From Bdellovibrionales bacterium (GTDB taxonomy: Bacteria; Bdellovibrionota; Bdellovibrionia; Bdellovibrionales; UBA1609): a DNA stretch of 7,460 bases. Positions within the stretch are counted from its first letter, which is position 1. Every line of letters starts with the position of its first letter. A program made the position numbers and the translations under genes. Where the stretch lies: the NCBI GenBank assembly GCA_020435185.1, contig JAGRAA010000266.1:1-7460 (forward strand), read 5' to 3'. Shown in pieces: positions 6,606 to 7,460 of this stretch. Below the pieces are notes generated by a model. The model did no database searches. It worked only from the letters and a program-made list of their open reading frames with translations, and was not told where the DNA came from.

Positions 6606-7460
6606 TACTCTCTCCTTAAAAATTGTTTATTACTATATGGATCAAAAACTTTGTCTTTTAATTCTTCTATTAATTTGTCTCTAGGGACTCTCTCTTTGGT
6701 TAAAAAATAGTTAACCAAAGAAGCTGCGATTGGTGTCGCCCAAGATGTAGAAAATCCAGAGGTCACTATATTTTCTGGTGACAAATACAAGTGTGCCTTT
6801 ATTGAATGTCCATAAATAAAGTGAAAAGAATCACGCTCCCACCAAAGAGAACCTAAATTATAATAATCTTCTGTCTCCCAATACTCATCAATAGATCTAT
6901 TCAAATCATCTTCATGTAAGTTTCCGTCTATGTAAAAATCGATAATATTGCCATTCTGACGCTGATTAGATGAGATCATTCTATCGACAATAGGAGAACC
7001 GGACGCTCTAAAAAGAAAATTAGGATTATTCGTATATCCCACAAATAGGATTCCTTTTGGACGATACTTATACAATGGATTTACAAATCGTTCTCCCTTA
7101 TCCCAAAGAGTATAATTTTCTGGATCATTCAACGCACTATTTAAAAAGATTACATTGGTTCTTTTCACGATATTTTCTAATAAACCTTGTTCGAGTCGAA
7201 CTAAATTTATTAATTTTTTTAAATCAAAATTGTCACACGTTCTGCTGGCTATACCAAACTGTCTATATACATTTCTTCTCATTGATCTTGAGACTATCTC
7301 GATATTATGAATTTGAATGATTTTGACAATTTCGTCTTCAAACTTTTTCATTTCTAATTCTAAGTTAATAGAAGGCCATTCAAGAACTTGACAAATATTT
7401 TCTGGCAATGCCGTTTGAAAGTCTTGCGCAATAACTACTTTATCTTCTGGATTATAATAA
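6605..7460 (-). CDS. Subtilisin-like (S8) serine protease, C-terminal part (enters from right edge)
   Basis: The frame is open to the right edge (the first residues read YYNPEDKVVIAQDFQTA), so its start lies outside the window. A TTG at 7408 is an internal Leu codon, not a start. About 284 residues are visible. The catalytic-Ser segment is SGFSTSWATPIAASLVNYF (Ser codon at 6743-6745), matching the S8 pattern GTSxAxP followed by an Ala-rich helix, with Ser in place of the usual first Gly. About 100 residues earlier, KGILFVGYTNNPN fits the strand and oxyanion-hole Asn segment (usually VAAAGN), and RTNVIFLNSALND before it fits the strand near the INMSLG region. The Asp and GHGTH-type His segments should lie upstream, beyond the edge. 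The domain ends soon after the Ser helix, with no C-terminal extension. Overlap with the pore-former gene suggests that the protease processes or activates that protein, or acts with it on a target cell. The order of landmarks supports S8, but the divergence leaves room for an inactive homologue. Confidence 0.65.
   Translation of the reverse strand, partial: YYNPEDKVVIAQDFQTALPENICQVLEWPSINLELEMKKFEDEIVKIIQIHNIEIVSRSMRRNVYRQFGIASRTCDNFDLKKLINLVRLEQGLLENIVKRTNVIFLNSALNDPENYTLWDKGERFVNPLYKYRPKGILFVGYTNNPNFLFRASGSPIVDRMISSNQRQNGNIIDFYIDGNLHEDDLNRSIDEYWETEDYYNLGSLWWERDSFHFIYGHSIKAHLYLSPENIVTSGFSTSWATPIAASLVNYFLTKERVPRDKLIEELKDKVFDPYSNKQFLRRE
6611..6617 (-). promoter_or_regulatory. Ribosome binding site of the pore-former gene, inside the protease gene
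   Basis: The minus strand reads AAGGAGAGAGTAATG. This strong Shine-Dalgarno lies within the last codons of the protease gene, and the TAATG stop/start overlap follows it. It fixes the start of the 432-residue protein and implies coupled translation in a fixed ratio. Confidence 0.8.

Noticed and set aside
7406..7408. TTG at 7408 as the start of the protease gene.
   Set aside because: The frame is open upstream to the edge without a stop, and the S8 Asp and His regions must lie further upstream, so this is an internal Leu codon.

Overview
The window is AT-rich by eye. Every gene I can support lies on the minus strand, so transcription runs from high to low coordinates. Four of the products carry a Sec signal peptide or lipobox, or look like an exported enzyme. 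This fits a Gram-negative bacterium, probably a proteobacterium: the tRNA-Glu fragment at 5020-5068 has the anticodon arm and layout common in proteobacterial tRNA-Glu(TTC). I cannot name a genus. There is no housekeeping gene, and the layout looks like accessory DNA.

Right block (7460 down to 5256). A gene entering from the right edge encodes the C-terminal half of a subtilisin-like (S8) serine protease, with the oxyanion-Asn and catalytic-Ser segments visible. Its stop codon overlaps the ATG of the next gene by one base (TAATG). That next gene encodes a 432-residue exported protein that reads like a member of the MACPF/CDC pore-forming superfamily. An 8-bp hairpin beyond its stop may end this transcript.

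Middle (4836-5306). About 470 bases have no gene. They contain the 3' part of a tRNA-Glu on the plus strand with its 5' part missing, which is the usual footprint of site-specific integration at a tRNA gene. They also hold an extended -10 promoter facing the left block.

Left block (4835 down to 1). Three tightly packed genes encode a small lipoprotein, a 1250-residue exported protein, and the start of an exported SpvB-domain protein that runs off the left edge. SpvB domains form the N-terminal part of TcB, the B component of Tc (ABC) toxins. The 1250-residue protein has a glycine-rich domain, coiled coils and a C-terminal part whose order of features recalls the TcB-binding end of TcA. My main hypothesis is that the left block is a compact, Sec-exported Tc-like system. 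With the protease/pore-former pair next to it and the tRNA fragment between them, the window may be part of a secreted-toxin island. The SpvB assignment is firm, the S8 and MACPF assignments are moderate, and the TcA assignment is tentative.
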